Shown: one piece after another, positions 35,379-43,617 of the stretch
Layout of the letters: every line of letters starts with the position of its first letter
Position numbering within the stretch: position 1 is the first letter of the stretch
NCBI GenBank assembly: GCA_963707015.1
Contig: CAVPOO010000013.1
Coordinates: 186,001 to 250,000, forward strand
DNA length: 64,000 bases
Reading direction: 5' to 3'
Source of the DNA: CAVPOO01 sp963707015
GTDB taxonomy: Bacteria; Pseudomonadota; Gammaproteobacteria; Thiohalobacterales; Thiohalobacteraceae
Notes under the pieces: generated by a model
The model's input: only the letters and a program-made list of their open reading frames with translations
Databases searched by the model: none
Told to the model about the DNA's origin: nothing
Position numbers and translations under genes: made by a program

Positions 35379-36269
35379 ATGAGCGCCATTCATATCATGG
35401 CCGTGCGTCATTCGGCCTTCTACAGTCCGTTGCTGATGACCATCGCCGGCGGTTATCTGCGCGACGAGGGTCTCGAGCCGAGCTATGCGGTGGCGACCCC
35501 CGAACGTACGGTGCCCGCCAGTATCCAGGATGGGAGCTGCCAGGTGGCGCAGGCGGCGGTGGCCCTCGGTTTCGCCGGGCTCGAGCGGGGCGAAAGCGCG
35601 GGCATCGTGCATTTTGCGCAGATCAACGAGCGCGATGGTTTCTTTGTCGTCGGCCGTCGCCCGGAACCGGACTTCAGCTGGACAGGGCTCGCCGGCAAAA
35701 AAGTGCTGGTCGATCACCTGTTTCAGCCCCTGGCCATGTTCAAGTACGGGTTGCATCGCCAGGGCGTGGACTTCGCGCAGCTGGTGGCGATCGATGCCGG
35801 GGATGTCGATGCGATGCAGCAGGCCTTCCGCCGGGGCGAGGGTGACTATGTGCACCTGCAGGGTCCCGCCGCGCAGCAACTCGAGCACGACGGGATCGGG
35901 CATGTGGTGGCCGCCGTGGGCGATGCGGTCGGACCGGTGGCGTTCAGCAGCCTGTGTGCGACGCCTGAGTGGCTGGCTACCCCGATGGCGCGCGCCTTCA
36001 TGCGCGCCTACCGACGCGCGCGTGAGGCGGTGGTTACGGCGCCCGCCGACGAGATCGCCGCGCGTGAGGCCGAGGCTGGCCTCTTCCCGGGCATCGATCG
36101 CGCCGTGTTGACGCGCACGCTCGCGGCCTATCAGTCACTGGGCTGCTGGACTCGGGACCCGGCGATCTCACGCGCGGCCTATGAGACGCTGCTCGATGTG
36201 TTCCTGTTCGCTGGCCTCATCCGGGAGCGCCACCCCTTCGATGCGCTGGTGGTGCCGCCGCCTGACTGA
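35379..36269 (+). CDS. NMT1/THI5-like substrate-binding protein (no leader)
   Basis: 296 aa periplasmic-binding-protein fold: FYSPLLMTIAGGYLRDEGLEP at the N terminus (the NMT1 'xxPxxxAxxxGYFxxEGL' pattern), QDGSCQVAQAAVALGF, and LAGKKVLVDHLFQPLAMFKY. No signal peptide is visible and no ABC permease or ATPase is adjacent. It may therefore be a cytosolic member of the thiamine-pyrimidine/THI5-like family or a solitary binding protein. Confidence 0.75.
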   Translation: MSAIHIMAVRHSAFYSPLLMTIAGGYLRDEGLEPSYAVATPERTVPASIQDGSCQVAQAAVALGFAGLERGESAGIVHFAQINERDGFFVVGRRPEPDFSWTGLAGKKVLVDHLFQPLAMFKYGLHRQGVDFAQLVAIDAGDVDAMQQAFRRGEGDYVHLQGPAAQQLEHDGIGHVVAAVGDAVGPVAFSSLCATPEWLATPMARAFMRAYRRAREAVVTAPADEIAAREAEAGLFPGIDRAVLTRTLAAYQSLGCWTRDPAISRAAYETLLDVFLFAGLIRERHPFDALVVPPPD

Positions 36270-36318
36270 AGCCGAGCCGCGATTCGCGGTCTGCCCGGCG
36301 GCGTGTTCGACCGCCTAA

Positions 36319-36438
36319 CCCGCATTTCTCACCGGGATAGGCACGGCCTGATTACACACTGTCTTTTCCCTGATCTGCACTCTGTTCCTTACCTCAGTGC
36401 ATTATGTGACTCTATCGCCGCCCGGTGAGAAATGCGGG
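36319..36438. mobile_element. MITE-like element R3, copy b (120 bp)
   Basis: Same termini as copy a (CCCGCATTTCTCACCGGG) and an almost identical interior. It is flanked by CTAA on both sides (36315-36318, 36439-36442). It follows the THI5-like gene. Confidence 0.85.
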
Positions 36439-36508
36439 CTAATACGCTTTCACCGTGATAATGACGGATACTGACAAATCAGGCTGAGCGCCAGTATTTT
36501 TGTTTATA

Positions 36509-36589
36509 GCCACGGAATCCACGGAATGACACGGAAAAAATTCTAATGCGTGTGCGTTCTTTCCGTGTTTTTCCGTGGATTCCGTGGCC
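36509..36589. repeat. Hairpin repeat R1, copy 5
   Basis: Hairpin with the usual arms (left arm variant GGAATGACACGG). The upstream flank CTGACAAATCAGGCTGAGCGCCAG matches that of copy 4. Together with R3 copy b it fills 36270-36605. Confidence 0.85.
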
Positions 36590-36605
36590 ATAACATGCGT
36601 CATTA

Positions 36606-36950
36606 TCAGGGGTTGGCTGGCCAGCCCCGTCGCCACTGCCGGCCCCGCGGGGGGTAGGTGCAGGCCCCGGGGTTCTGTGCGCACCAGGCCTCGCGCTGTG
36701 CCCGACGCTGCTTCCACTGCGCCATGCGGCACGCGCATTCGTCCGGGTATTGATCACACCAGGCCTTGATCCTCGCCTGACGCTCGGCATGCCGCGCCGA
36801 GAATTGCGCGCAGCGCTCCGGGTACTGCTGGCAGTGGTACGCCAGCCGCTGGCGGGCTTCTTCGTCCGTAGTCGGTGGCTGGGCCTGAATAAGCTGGAAC
36901 GGCAGCAGGCTCATCGAGACGAGCAGCGCAACACGCGCGAGTGGGGTCAT
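36606..36950 (-). CDS. Secreted Cys-repeat protein (114 aa)
   Basis: Leader MTPLARVALLVSMSLLPFQLIQAQ, then three similar segments YHCQQYPERCAQ, AWCDQYPDECAC and AWCAQNPGACTY, each with a Cys-x6-Cys pair and a QxP core, in an Arg/Gln-rich chain. I do not recognise the family. The paired cysteines suggest disulfides or metal binding in the periplasm. Confidence 0.7.
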   Translation of the reverse strand: MTPLARVALLVSMSLLPFQLIQAQPPTTDEEARQRLAYHCQQYPERCAQFSARHAERQARIKAWCDQYPDECACRMAQWKQRRAQREAWCAQNPGACTYPPRGRQWRRGWPANP

Positions 36951-37093
36951 ATCGGTGTCTCTCCAGTCAGAAAAAGATCGGCGTCAGTGAACGCGCCGGG
37001 GATCGGTTGTCGAGCTGTGCAGAGATGGCGCTGATGCACAGATTGAATATAGCTCAGCTCGGGGCTGCGGGGTAGGCGTACCCCTTCGACTGG

Positions 37094-38656
37094 CTACAGG
37101 CTGCCGAAGCCTTGCGGTGGTCGGCGGTGGCGGGTGGCCTGCTCGTAGGCATAGGCGTATCGAAACAGTTTGTGCTCATCGAATGGCCGGGCGAGAAATT
37201 GCAGGCCCAGGGGCAGGCCGGCGGCCGTGAAACCCATGGGAACGGTGATGGCGGGCTGCCCGGTGTGCGGTGCGATGACCGGGCTGTTGTTGCCGTGCGG
37301 GCTTTTCTCGTCGCCGATCTCGCGGGGCGGATTGCTCCAGGTCGGGTAGACGATCGCATCGACGTGGGCGCCGTCCATGGCGGCAACGACGGCCTCCAGA
37401 AACTGCCGGCGGCGCGGGTCGCCCTGCACGTCCACGCAGGGCGGGGTCTGTGACTGCGGGTCGCCGTCGACGCTCATGGCCCACTGCATGGCCTCTGCGT
37501 TGCTCGGCAGGAAGCGCCTGCTCGCAGCGACTTCGTCCAGCGACTGGATGGGGGCGGCGGCGCCCAGCGACCCGAGGTAGTTTTTCAGATCGTAGCGGAA
37601 GCGGCTGCAGAACCCGGTGGCGTTTTTCAGGCGCTCGAAGTCCGGGATGTCGAACGGATCGACGAGCACCGCGCCGGCCTCGCGCAGCGCCGCCAGCGCC
37701 TCGTCCATCCGCGCCAGGACCTCGAAGTCCGCGGTTTCGGTGTCCACCAGGGCGCGCAGCACGCCCAGGCGCGCGCCGCTCAGCCCGTCGGCTTTCAGGA
37801 AGGCGGTGTAATCGGCCTGGACCCGTGTCCGGCCGGCCTCGGTAACGGGGTCGGCCGGATCGTAGCCGGCCACGACCGAATAGACGATGGCGGTATCGCG
37901 CACCGTGCGCATGAGCGGCCCGGCGATATCGCGGTTCAGCAGCAGCGGCACGACGCCGTCGCGGCTGGTCGCGCCGATGGTGGAGCGGATCCCGACCAGG
38001 GCCAGATGCGCGGCCGGGCCACGGATGGAATTGCCGGTGTCCGTACCCATGCCGATGATGCCGAAATTGGCGGCGATCGCCGCGGCGGTGCCACCGCTGG
38101 AACCGGCCGGTACGCGCGTCAGGTCATAGGCGTTACGTGTCTCGCCGTGTGTGGAGCTGATGGTGTGGTAGGGGCTGAAGGCCCATTCGGCCATATTGGA
38201 CTTGGCGAGGATGATCGCGTCCTGCGCGCGCAGGCGTTTCACCATGAAGGCGTCATCCGGCCGACGTGATCCCTGCAAGGCGATGGAACCGGCCTCCGTT
38301 GGCATGTCCGCCGTATCGAAGTTGTCTTTGAGGATGACCGGCATGCAGTGCAGCTTCTGCATCTGCCCGCGCCGGGCAAATTTCCGGTCGAGCTGACGGG
38401 CGCGCTGCAGCGCATTCGGGTTGAGGTAGATGATCGCGTTGAGCCCCGTCGGCTGGTCGTAGGTCTGGATGCGCTTCAGATAGCGGCGGGTGAGCTGCTC
38501 GCAGCTGATGGCATGGTGCAGCATGGCCTGGTGCGCCTGCTCGATGGTCAGCTCGATGAAATCGACGCGTTCCGGCGGCGGCGCCGGCAGTCTGGGCGTC
38601 TGCGCGCAGCCGACGCACAGGCCCAGAACGACAAGCAGCCGCAGCGCCTTCAACAT
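37094..38656 (-). CDS. Amidase-signature family enzyme, exported
   Basis: 520 aa. The Ser-cisSer-Lys triad is present: Lys in PVILKDNFDT, Ser in TDTGNSIRGPA, nucleophile region in VPAGSSGGTAAAIAANFG. The N terminus is a hydrophobic leader ending in a possible lipobox (LCVGC), so it may be a lipoprotein. Such exported amidases hydrolyse peptide or acyl amides; the substrate is unknown. A TlpA-like gene lies 14 bp upstream on the same strand, suggesting an operon. Confidence 0.88.
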   Translation of the reverse strand: MLKALRLLVVLGLCVGCAQTPRLPAPPPERVDFIELTIEQAHQAMLHHAISCEQLTRRYLKRIQTYDQPTGLNAIIYLNPNALQRARQLDRKFARRGQMQKLHCMPVILKDNFDTADMPTEAGSIALQGSRRPDDAFMVKRLRAQDAIILAKSNMAEWAFSPYHTISSTHGETRNAYDLTRVPAGSSGGTAAAIAANFGIIGMGTDTGNSIRGPAAHLALVGIRSTIGATSRDGVVPLLLNRDIAGPLMRTVRDTAIVYSVVAGYDPADPVTEAGRTRVQADYTAFLKADGLSGARLGVLRALVDTETADFEVLARMDEALAALREAGAVLVDPFDIPDFERLKNATGFCSRFRYDLKNYLGSLGAAAPIQSLDEVAASRRFLPSNAEAMQWAMSVDGDPQSQTPPCVDVQGDPRRRQFLEAVVAAMDGAHVDAIVYPTWSNPPREIGDEKSPHGNNSPVIAPHTGQPAITVPMGFTAAGLPLGLQFLARPFDEHKLFRYAYAYEQATRHRRPPQGFGSL

Positions 38657-38670
38657 GGTTCAGCGTGGCG

Positions 38671-39201
38671 TCACTGCGCGATGATATTGCGCAGGAAGTT
38701 CAGGTAATCGGGCGTGTCCCAGGGTCGGCCGCCCAGTGCCAGGTACTGGAGTTTCCCCTCCGGATCGACGAAGTAACTGGCCGGCAATCCGCGCGGCTGC
38801 CAGCGTTCGGTGACCAGCCCGTCGGTATCCATCAGCGGCGTGATGTCCGGGGCGACCCCGGCGAGAAAGGCAAACACGGTATCTTCCGACTCGGCGGTGT
38901 TGATCACCACGATCTCCAGCTCGGCCGGGTCGAATTCCGGGTAGATGGCCTGGATGGTTGGCATCTCCTTGCGGCACGGACCGCACCAGCTGGCCCAGAA
39001 ATGCACGAACACCCAGCGCCCGCGGGCCGTCTCGATGTCCCAGGTCTCGCCGTCCATGTCCTTCAGCACCAGCGGCGGCGCGTCGCGGCCGTCCATCTTA
39101 AGTATGCCCCTGGGGAGCTGCTCGGCCGCAAGGGCCTGCCAGGCGCAGGCCAGCAGAACCAGTGAGGCGAGTGCTGTGCCTAGTCCGCGTCGGTGGCGCA
39201 T
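38671..39201 (-). CDS. TlpA-like periplasmic thioredoxin
   Basis: 176 aa with leader (ALASLVLLACAWQALA) and the thioredoxin active site FWASWCGPCRKEMP, then LEIVVINTAES and the cis-Pro region RGLPASYFVDPEG. Thiol-disulfide reductase of the TlpA/ResA group, anchored or soluble in the periplasm. Its ATG overlaps the end of the upstream secreted protein by 22 bp. Confidence 0.9.
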   Translation of the reverse strand: MRHRRGLGTALASLVLLACAWQALAAEQLPRGILKMDGRDAPPLVLKDMDGETWDIETARGRWVFVHFWASWCGPCRKEMPTIQAIYPEFDPAELEIVVINTAESEDTVFAFLAGVAPDITPLMDTDGLVTERWQPRGLPASYFVDPEGKLQYLALGGRPWDTPDYLNFLRNIIAQ

Positions 39202-39743
39202 TTGATGTCCTCGAAGACGATGGTCCGGGTCCTGCCCTGTTTGTCGGCGCCGGTCGGGAAATTGGCCGTCAGGGTAAAGGGCCGGGACTGCATGGGAATG
39301 ACGACACTGCCGCCGACACTTTCATCGAGGCGGAGATCGCGCACCTCGGGCATCAGCGTCCAGCCGAAGGTGGACTGATGCGCCTGCGGCAGGCCCGACT
39401 CCTGCCACCTGGGTGGCCAGTAATCACGCTTGAGGCGGGCAATGGCGTGCCCGTCCGCGGTGAACGTCCAGCGATCGAGTTCCAGCCACAGCACGTCCAG
39501 GGTCTTGTTGCGGATGATGGGCGTAACGAAGCAGGTCTCGAGGATCTTGTCGATGGCCGCCTGCTTGAACTGCCGGCCCTGGTAAAAGGCGCTCAGCTGC
39601 GCCGGGGTGCGCAGCACCAGGCGCATGTAGATTTCGTTGTCTTCGTACACCAGCGGCTTGTCGCCGGCCGCGACCGCGGGCTGGCAGGCCAGCGCCGCGG
39701 CCAGTAGCGATATGCGGATAAATACTGTGGTCAGTCGTGTCAT
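39180..39743 (-). CDS. Secreted hypothetical protein (187 aa)
   Basis: Leader peptide (VFIRISLLAAALACQPAVAAG) then a beta-rich chain with EIYMRLVLRTPAQLSAFYQGR, a central LWLELDRWTFTADG, and two cysteines in the mature part (ETCFVT and IKCATD). No family recognised. The overlap with the TlpA-like gene suggests its disulfide or folding may depend on that partner. The upstream frame extension was discarded because the leader begins at 39743. Confidence 0.75.
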   Translation of the reverse strand: MTRLTTVFIRISLLAAALACQPAVAAGDKPLVYEDNEIYMRLVLRTPAQLSAFYQGRQFKQAAIDKILETCFVTPIIRNKTLDVLWLELDRWTFTADGHAIARLKRDYWPPRWQESGLPQAHQSTFGWTLMPEVRDLRLDESVGGSVVIPMQSRPFTLTANFPTGADKQGRTRTIVFEDIKCATDAD

Positions 39744-39940
39744 GGGCTTAAGCGGACCTGCGTTCACCTGATTCTGCAGAAATTCCACGCCCAGTTCAAA
39801 GGGGTCTGAAGGCGTTGATTGCAAGGGAGATCGTATGGGGTCATTCGGGTGGATGGAGGAGGGCAAACGGGTCAGCCTCCTCCCACAAGGGAGGGGGTAT
39901 GGATAAATCCCGCAGAAATAGAACACGCGTGTCTCGGTGA

Positions 39941-40525
<585 letters not shown>

Positions 40526-40565
40526 AAAGGGCGGTAAAAGCTTTTTGTGACCCATGAAGACACGC

Positions 40566-40590
40566 ACGGCGGCGTTTAATACGCCGCCGT
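40566..40590. terminator. GC-rich hairpin
   Basis: ACGGCGGCG (40566-40574), loop TTTAATA, CGCCGCCGT (40582-40590). Stable 9-bp stem 40 bp after the katG fragment; no long T run follows. Confidence 0.4.
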
Positions 40591-41107
40591 TCTGCCGTGT
40601 CAGCCGCTCACCTTACCGAAGGCAGTTGTTAAAAGAGAATGCACGAGGGCTATAGCAACGGCACCCTGCGCGCTCGTGAGACAGGCAAGGAACGCGTCAA
40701 GCCAGTCAATACTGTCGATATCCCTATGCTGAACAATGAACCGGAGATTCATGCTAATTGGGATCAACCCCTTTTGCGGGGTGGTAGCAGGGCGCAGCTC
40801 CCTTCGTTACCCGAGGATGATCAGTGGACGAGAGATAAAAAGGGCGTTTGTTTGCCCTATACGTAAGTAATGGCCGGACCACGCCATTTCCGGTTGTAAA
40901 TCCCGGTTGTTTTGCTCGGATTGGTGCTGCCACCCCAAGGCTGTCGTTTGCTAAAGCAGCCGTTTCTGCCAGCGGGTCTCAACTGTCCCGCGCTCCCTGG
41001 TTCTCGTTGAGTCCGGAGCAGTTCGGCGGCATCTTTGCCGGATCGACCGACAGAAAGTTCTCGATCAATTTAGGCGGCTTAAGACCTGGAGCCTGGGCGG
41101 TAAACGG
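40591..41107. other. Gap with no recognisable gene
   Basis: About 500 bp, less GC-rich than its surroundings. Two overlapping short frames (40639-40866 and 40848-41195, plus strand) show no family similarity and no good ribosome site. It is probably decayed DNA belonging to the same patch of gene relics. Confidence 0.5.
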
Positions 41108-41132
41108 GCGCCGTGCCGATCCGGCACGGCGC
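41108..41132 (-). terminator. Likely terminator hairpin of the WERG-repeat gene
   Basis: Perfect 11-bp stem GCGCCGTGCCG / CGGCACGGCGC with a 3-base loop, 27 bp downstream of the stop of the minus-strand gene ending at 41160. Only a short T stretch (GTTTA) follows. Confidence 0.45.
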
Positions 41133-41159
41133 TCGGGGAAGCAGAACGAGGTAGCAATC

Positions 41160-41642
41160 CTAAAGAGAAGGGGCGTTCTTGCGTGCCTGTTCTAGATACT
41201 TCAACATGATACTACGGCCAGCATGAGTATTGCCGAGATCCCAGGGGAGACCCGGCTCGGAAGCCGTCGAGTCAAAGTAGATGACCACCTGCGGCGAGGC
41301 CGCGGTGCCATCGGCGCCAGACTGACCGATGCCCTTCTCGTGCAGAAGCTTGAGCATTTCTCCACGCTCCCAAGAGTGCCTCATCGCAGGCGTCGTCGTC
41401 CCTTCATCATCCATGCCTTTCTCTTGCATAAGGTCGAGAATCGCCCCGCGTTCCCACGAGTATTGTGAGAAAGGCTTTGTTGTACTATGACCCTTCACGC
41501 TTTGCTCCTGCACCGCGGTGGTAACCTTGTCCCCCGCGCTGTCGGTTGGCGCACTCGAACTGTGGATCGTTCCGGCGAGCGCACCTCCCGCAAAAAGAGT
41601 GGTTACGGTTGCAACAGTGACTAAGCGACTTGTACGTTTCAT
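41160..41642 (-). CDS. Secreted WERG-repeat hypothetical protein (160 aa)
   Basis: Leader (LVTVATVTTLFAGGALAG). Two copies of a segment, YSWERGAILDLMQEKGMDDEG and HSWERGEMLKLLHEKGIGQ, separated by a TTTPAMR linker, then ASPQVVIYFDSTASE. AGGAG lies 8 bases before the ATG. No family recognised. It is a complete reading frame inside a patch of degraded genes. Confidence 0.7.
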   Translation of the reverse strand: MKRTSRLVTVATVTTLFAGGALAGTIHSSSAPTDSAGDKVTTAVQEQSVKGHSTTKPFSQYSWERGAILDLMQEKGMDDEGTTTPAMRHSWERGEMLKLLHEKGIGQSGADGTAASPQVVIYFDSTASEPGLPWDLGNTHAGRSIMLKYLEQARKNAPSL

Positions 41643-41789
41643 GAGTTTACTCCTCGTTTAGTTTCAGGGTGGAGATAAAGTAATGCGGGCAACTCCGAAT
41701 TAAAAACTGATTTTGCTGACATATACTTCGGTTATTTCGAAGTGAGCGAGGCTCGGGGGAATTGCCGGCATCGGAGATACCAGGCCGGC

Positions 41790-41950
41790 TTGAAGTGACT
41801 TACGAGCGAACACGGGGAATTCACCGCTTGGCTTGCTGCAAGAGCTACAACTGAACCTTGTGTTTGAGCGGTTGAGAAGAGGCGGCATTGCCACTGAATC
41901 CAGGCAAAGAACCGCTCAACCAGCCAGTGTCGCTCACTGCGTCGCAATCG
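41790..41950 (-). pseudogene. IS5-family transposase C-terminal remnant
   Basis: The minus strand reads LRRSERHWLVERFFAWIQWQCRLF, similar to the IS5-family DDE C-terminal helix (R-x-x-W-x-V-E-R-x-F-A-W). Stops and frame changes occur on both sides, so only a relic is left. It matters because the MITE-like elements in this window use IS5-type YTAR targets. Confidence 0.5.
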
Positions 41951-42010
41951 ACTGCGAAGCTTTCGCTATCATGTCTTCGATGACGTGTTCCGACCGGTGC
42001 GAAGCATGGT

Positions 42011-42450
42011 GGCAGGACTGAAACGGCAACGCTTGCTACGTTTTCGCCGTTCGCTAGCCATCAGACAAGGGCAGGTTCCGGCCGGAGAAGGCCATCTGAC
42101 CAAACGACTCGGGAATTATCCAGCGAAATGACCGGGTAAGACCCTAATCGGACATAGCCTATTTGAGGTAGGATGTCTGAAAAGTACTGGAGGTTGCCGT
42201 TCCTTGCCTGCCGGCTGGATAGATGGTCTCTACCCAAGCACAAAGTTCATCGTCATAGATCTAACGGGTGGAAGGCTGCGAAATCGAATACCAACAATGC
42301 CTACGCCAAATGTAATGACATCAGTAATTCAATCTCGAACTTGCCGGGTGATGTTGGCGCATTAACCGCAAGGTGTGCGGGTGACACCCTTGGCAAAGTC
42401 GAGTGATCCTGATCGTAGCCTGAAGGAATGCAGAGAAACAACAATATCTG
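42011..42450. other. Gap with no recognisable gene
   Basis: About 440 bp of moderate GC content upstream of marC. Only short frames without family similarity; the marC promoter is presumably near its right end. Confidence 0.45.
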
Positions 42451-42469
42451 ATTCGGAATAGGAGGCACT

Positions 42470-43117
42470 TTGGAAAGCTTTATTGGACACGCCTTATCTG
42501 TATTCATGGGCTTTTTCGCCATCATGAATCCGGTTGCCAATACACCTGTGTTTCTGGGCCTCACTGCGGATGACGATGCTGGTACGCGACGCAAGATTGC
42601 TGCCAAGGCGCTTTTGGTCAGCGCCGTCATCATCGTGGTCTTCTGTGCCGCCGGTAAACTGATCTTCACTCTTTTCGGCATCACCCTGCCCGCGTTCCGT
42701 ATCACAGGAGGCATCCTCGTCGCCCTTGTTGGCTTCCATATGTTACAAGGAGGAGAACACTCCACCGTCCAGCACCCGAGTGATGAAGACAAGAAGAAAA
42801 GCCTGGATGCTGCGCTACAGGTCGCTATCACACCTTTGGCTATGCCAATACTAGCGGGCCCTGGCACCATTGCGACCGCAATGAACTATGCATCAGCCGG
42901 CACACTAACCGAGTTTGTGGTCACGGTTTCCGCATTTTTCGTTCTCTGTGCGATTACCTATGTATTCTTCCTGTCTGGCGAGCGTTTAGTAAAGTATATT
43001 GGCGACAATGGCGTGAAAGTGATTACACGGCTCATGGGCCTCATACTTGCTGTCATTGGGGTGCAGATGCTCATCCACGGAATTGGCGGTGCAGTTACGG
43101 AATTTAGTGCCAGTTGA
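42470..43117 (+). CDS. MarC/UPF0056 family membrane protein
   Basis: 215 aa, about six membrane helices. MNPVANTPVFLGLT near the N terminus and TPLAMPILAGPGTIATAM in the middle are the family hallmarks (two PxxxP-type half repeats). Function unknown; not a proven drug exporter. An AGGAGG site precedes a TTG at 42470, and the next in-frame Met would remove the first helix, so TTG is the likely start. It is the only plainly intact gene between the katG and desaturase relics. Confidence 0.85.
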   Translation: MESFIGHALSVFMGFFAIMNPVANTPVFLGLTADDDAGTRRKIAAKALLVSAVIIVVFCAAGKLIFTLFGITLPAFRITGGILVALVGFHMLQGGEHSTVQHPSDEDKKKSLDAALQVAITPLAMPILAGPGTIATAMNYASAGTLTEFVVTVSAFFVLCAITYVFFLSGERLVKYIGDNGVKVITRLMGLILAVIGVQMLIHGIGGAVTEFSAS

Positions 43118-43122
43118 ACTAG

Positions 43123-43281
43123 CCCGCATTTCTCACCGGGGGGCACGATGATCGCGCAGAGATTTGGATTCACAAACCATTTTCCGATGGAGCGGAGTAC
43201 GGGCTGTATTTCCGACTGAGGAAAATGGTTTATGGATTCAAAGATCAAGCGAGGGCGTGTCATCCTGGTGAGAAATGCGGG
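43123..43281. mobile_element. MITE-like element R3, copy c (159 bp, variant interior)
   Basis: The termini match R3 (CCCGCATTTCTCACC / GGTGAGAAATGCGGG) and CTAG flanks both ends (43119-43122, 43282-43285), but the interior is different and longer. The interior has its own inverted repeat (AACCATTTTCC... near 43175 against GGAAAATGGTT near 43220). It starts just after the marC stop. Confidence 0.8.
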
Positions 43282-43371
43282 CTAGACGCATGATCGATTA
43301 ATAGCTTGCCTGTGGCTGTCATTTTGTACCCACGCCAAGCTGGCATTAATCATAAATTGCCGAATAACCTT

Positions 43372-43465
43372 TTATGGCAGCGCTTCGACCGAGCGCGGGT
43401 TGCGTAAGGTGCCGAACAGCATGTCCCAGAGCGGCAGATCCGAATAGTTGTAGCGATGGATACCG
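43372..43465 (-). pseudogene. Sterol-desaturase-family C-terminal remnant
   Basis: On the minus strand the last codons read IHRYNYSDLPLWDMLFGTLRNP before a stop at 43372-43374. The N-Y-x-x-x-L-P-x-W-D-x-L-F-G-T pattern is the conserved C terminus of fatty acid hydroxylase / sterol desaturase proteins. The His-box region that should precede it is replaced by the antisense of a TetR fragment. Confidence 0.6.
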
Positions 43466-43580
43466 CTTGACGGTGGTGATCGAGGGCGCCTTCATTACCT
43501 CGAAGGCACTCGACGAGCCCGAGGTCGTCCCCGCGCAGCTCCGACATTTCCGCAATTACGTCGAATTGCTGTTCACGTAA
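43461..43580 (+). pseudogene. TetR/AcrR regulator C-terminal remnant
   Basis: The plus strand reads LTVVIEGAFITSKALDEPEVV, AQLRHFRNYVELLF, then TAA at 43578-43580. This is the C-terminal helix pair common in TetR-family proteins. The DNA-binding N terminus is missing. It abuts the desaturase remnant tail to tail. Confidence 0.6.
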
Positions 43581-43617
43581 AGCGCCTGCTCGCGACTGTC
43601 GGCGACGTCGCGCCGGC

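Noticed and set aside
40639..41195. Two overlapping plus-strand frames (75 and 115 aa)
   Set aside because: No family similarity, no ribosome site, and situated in degraded DNA. Not listed as genes.
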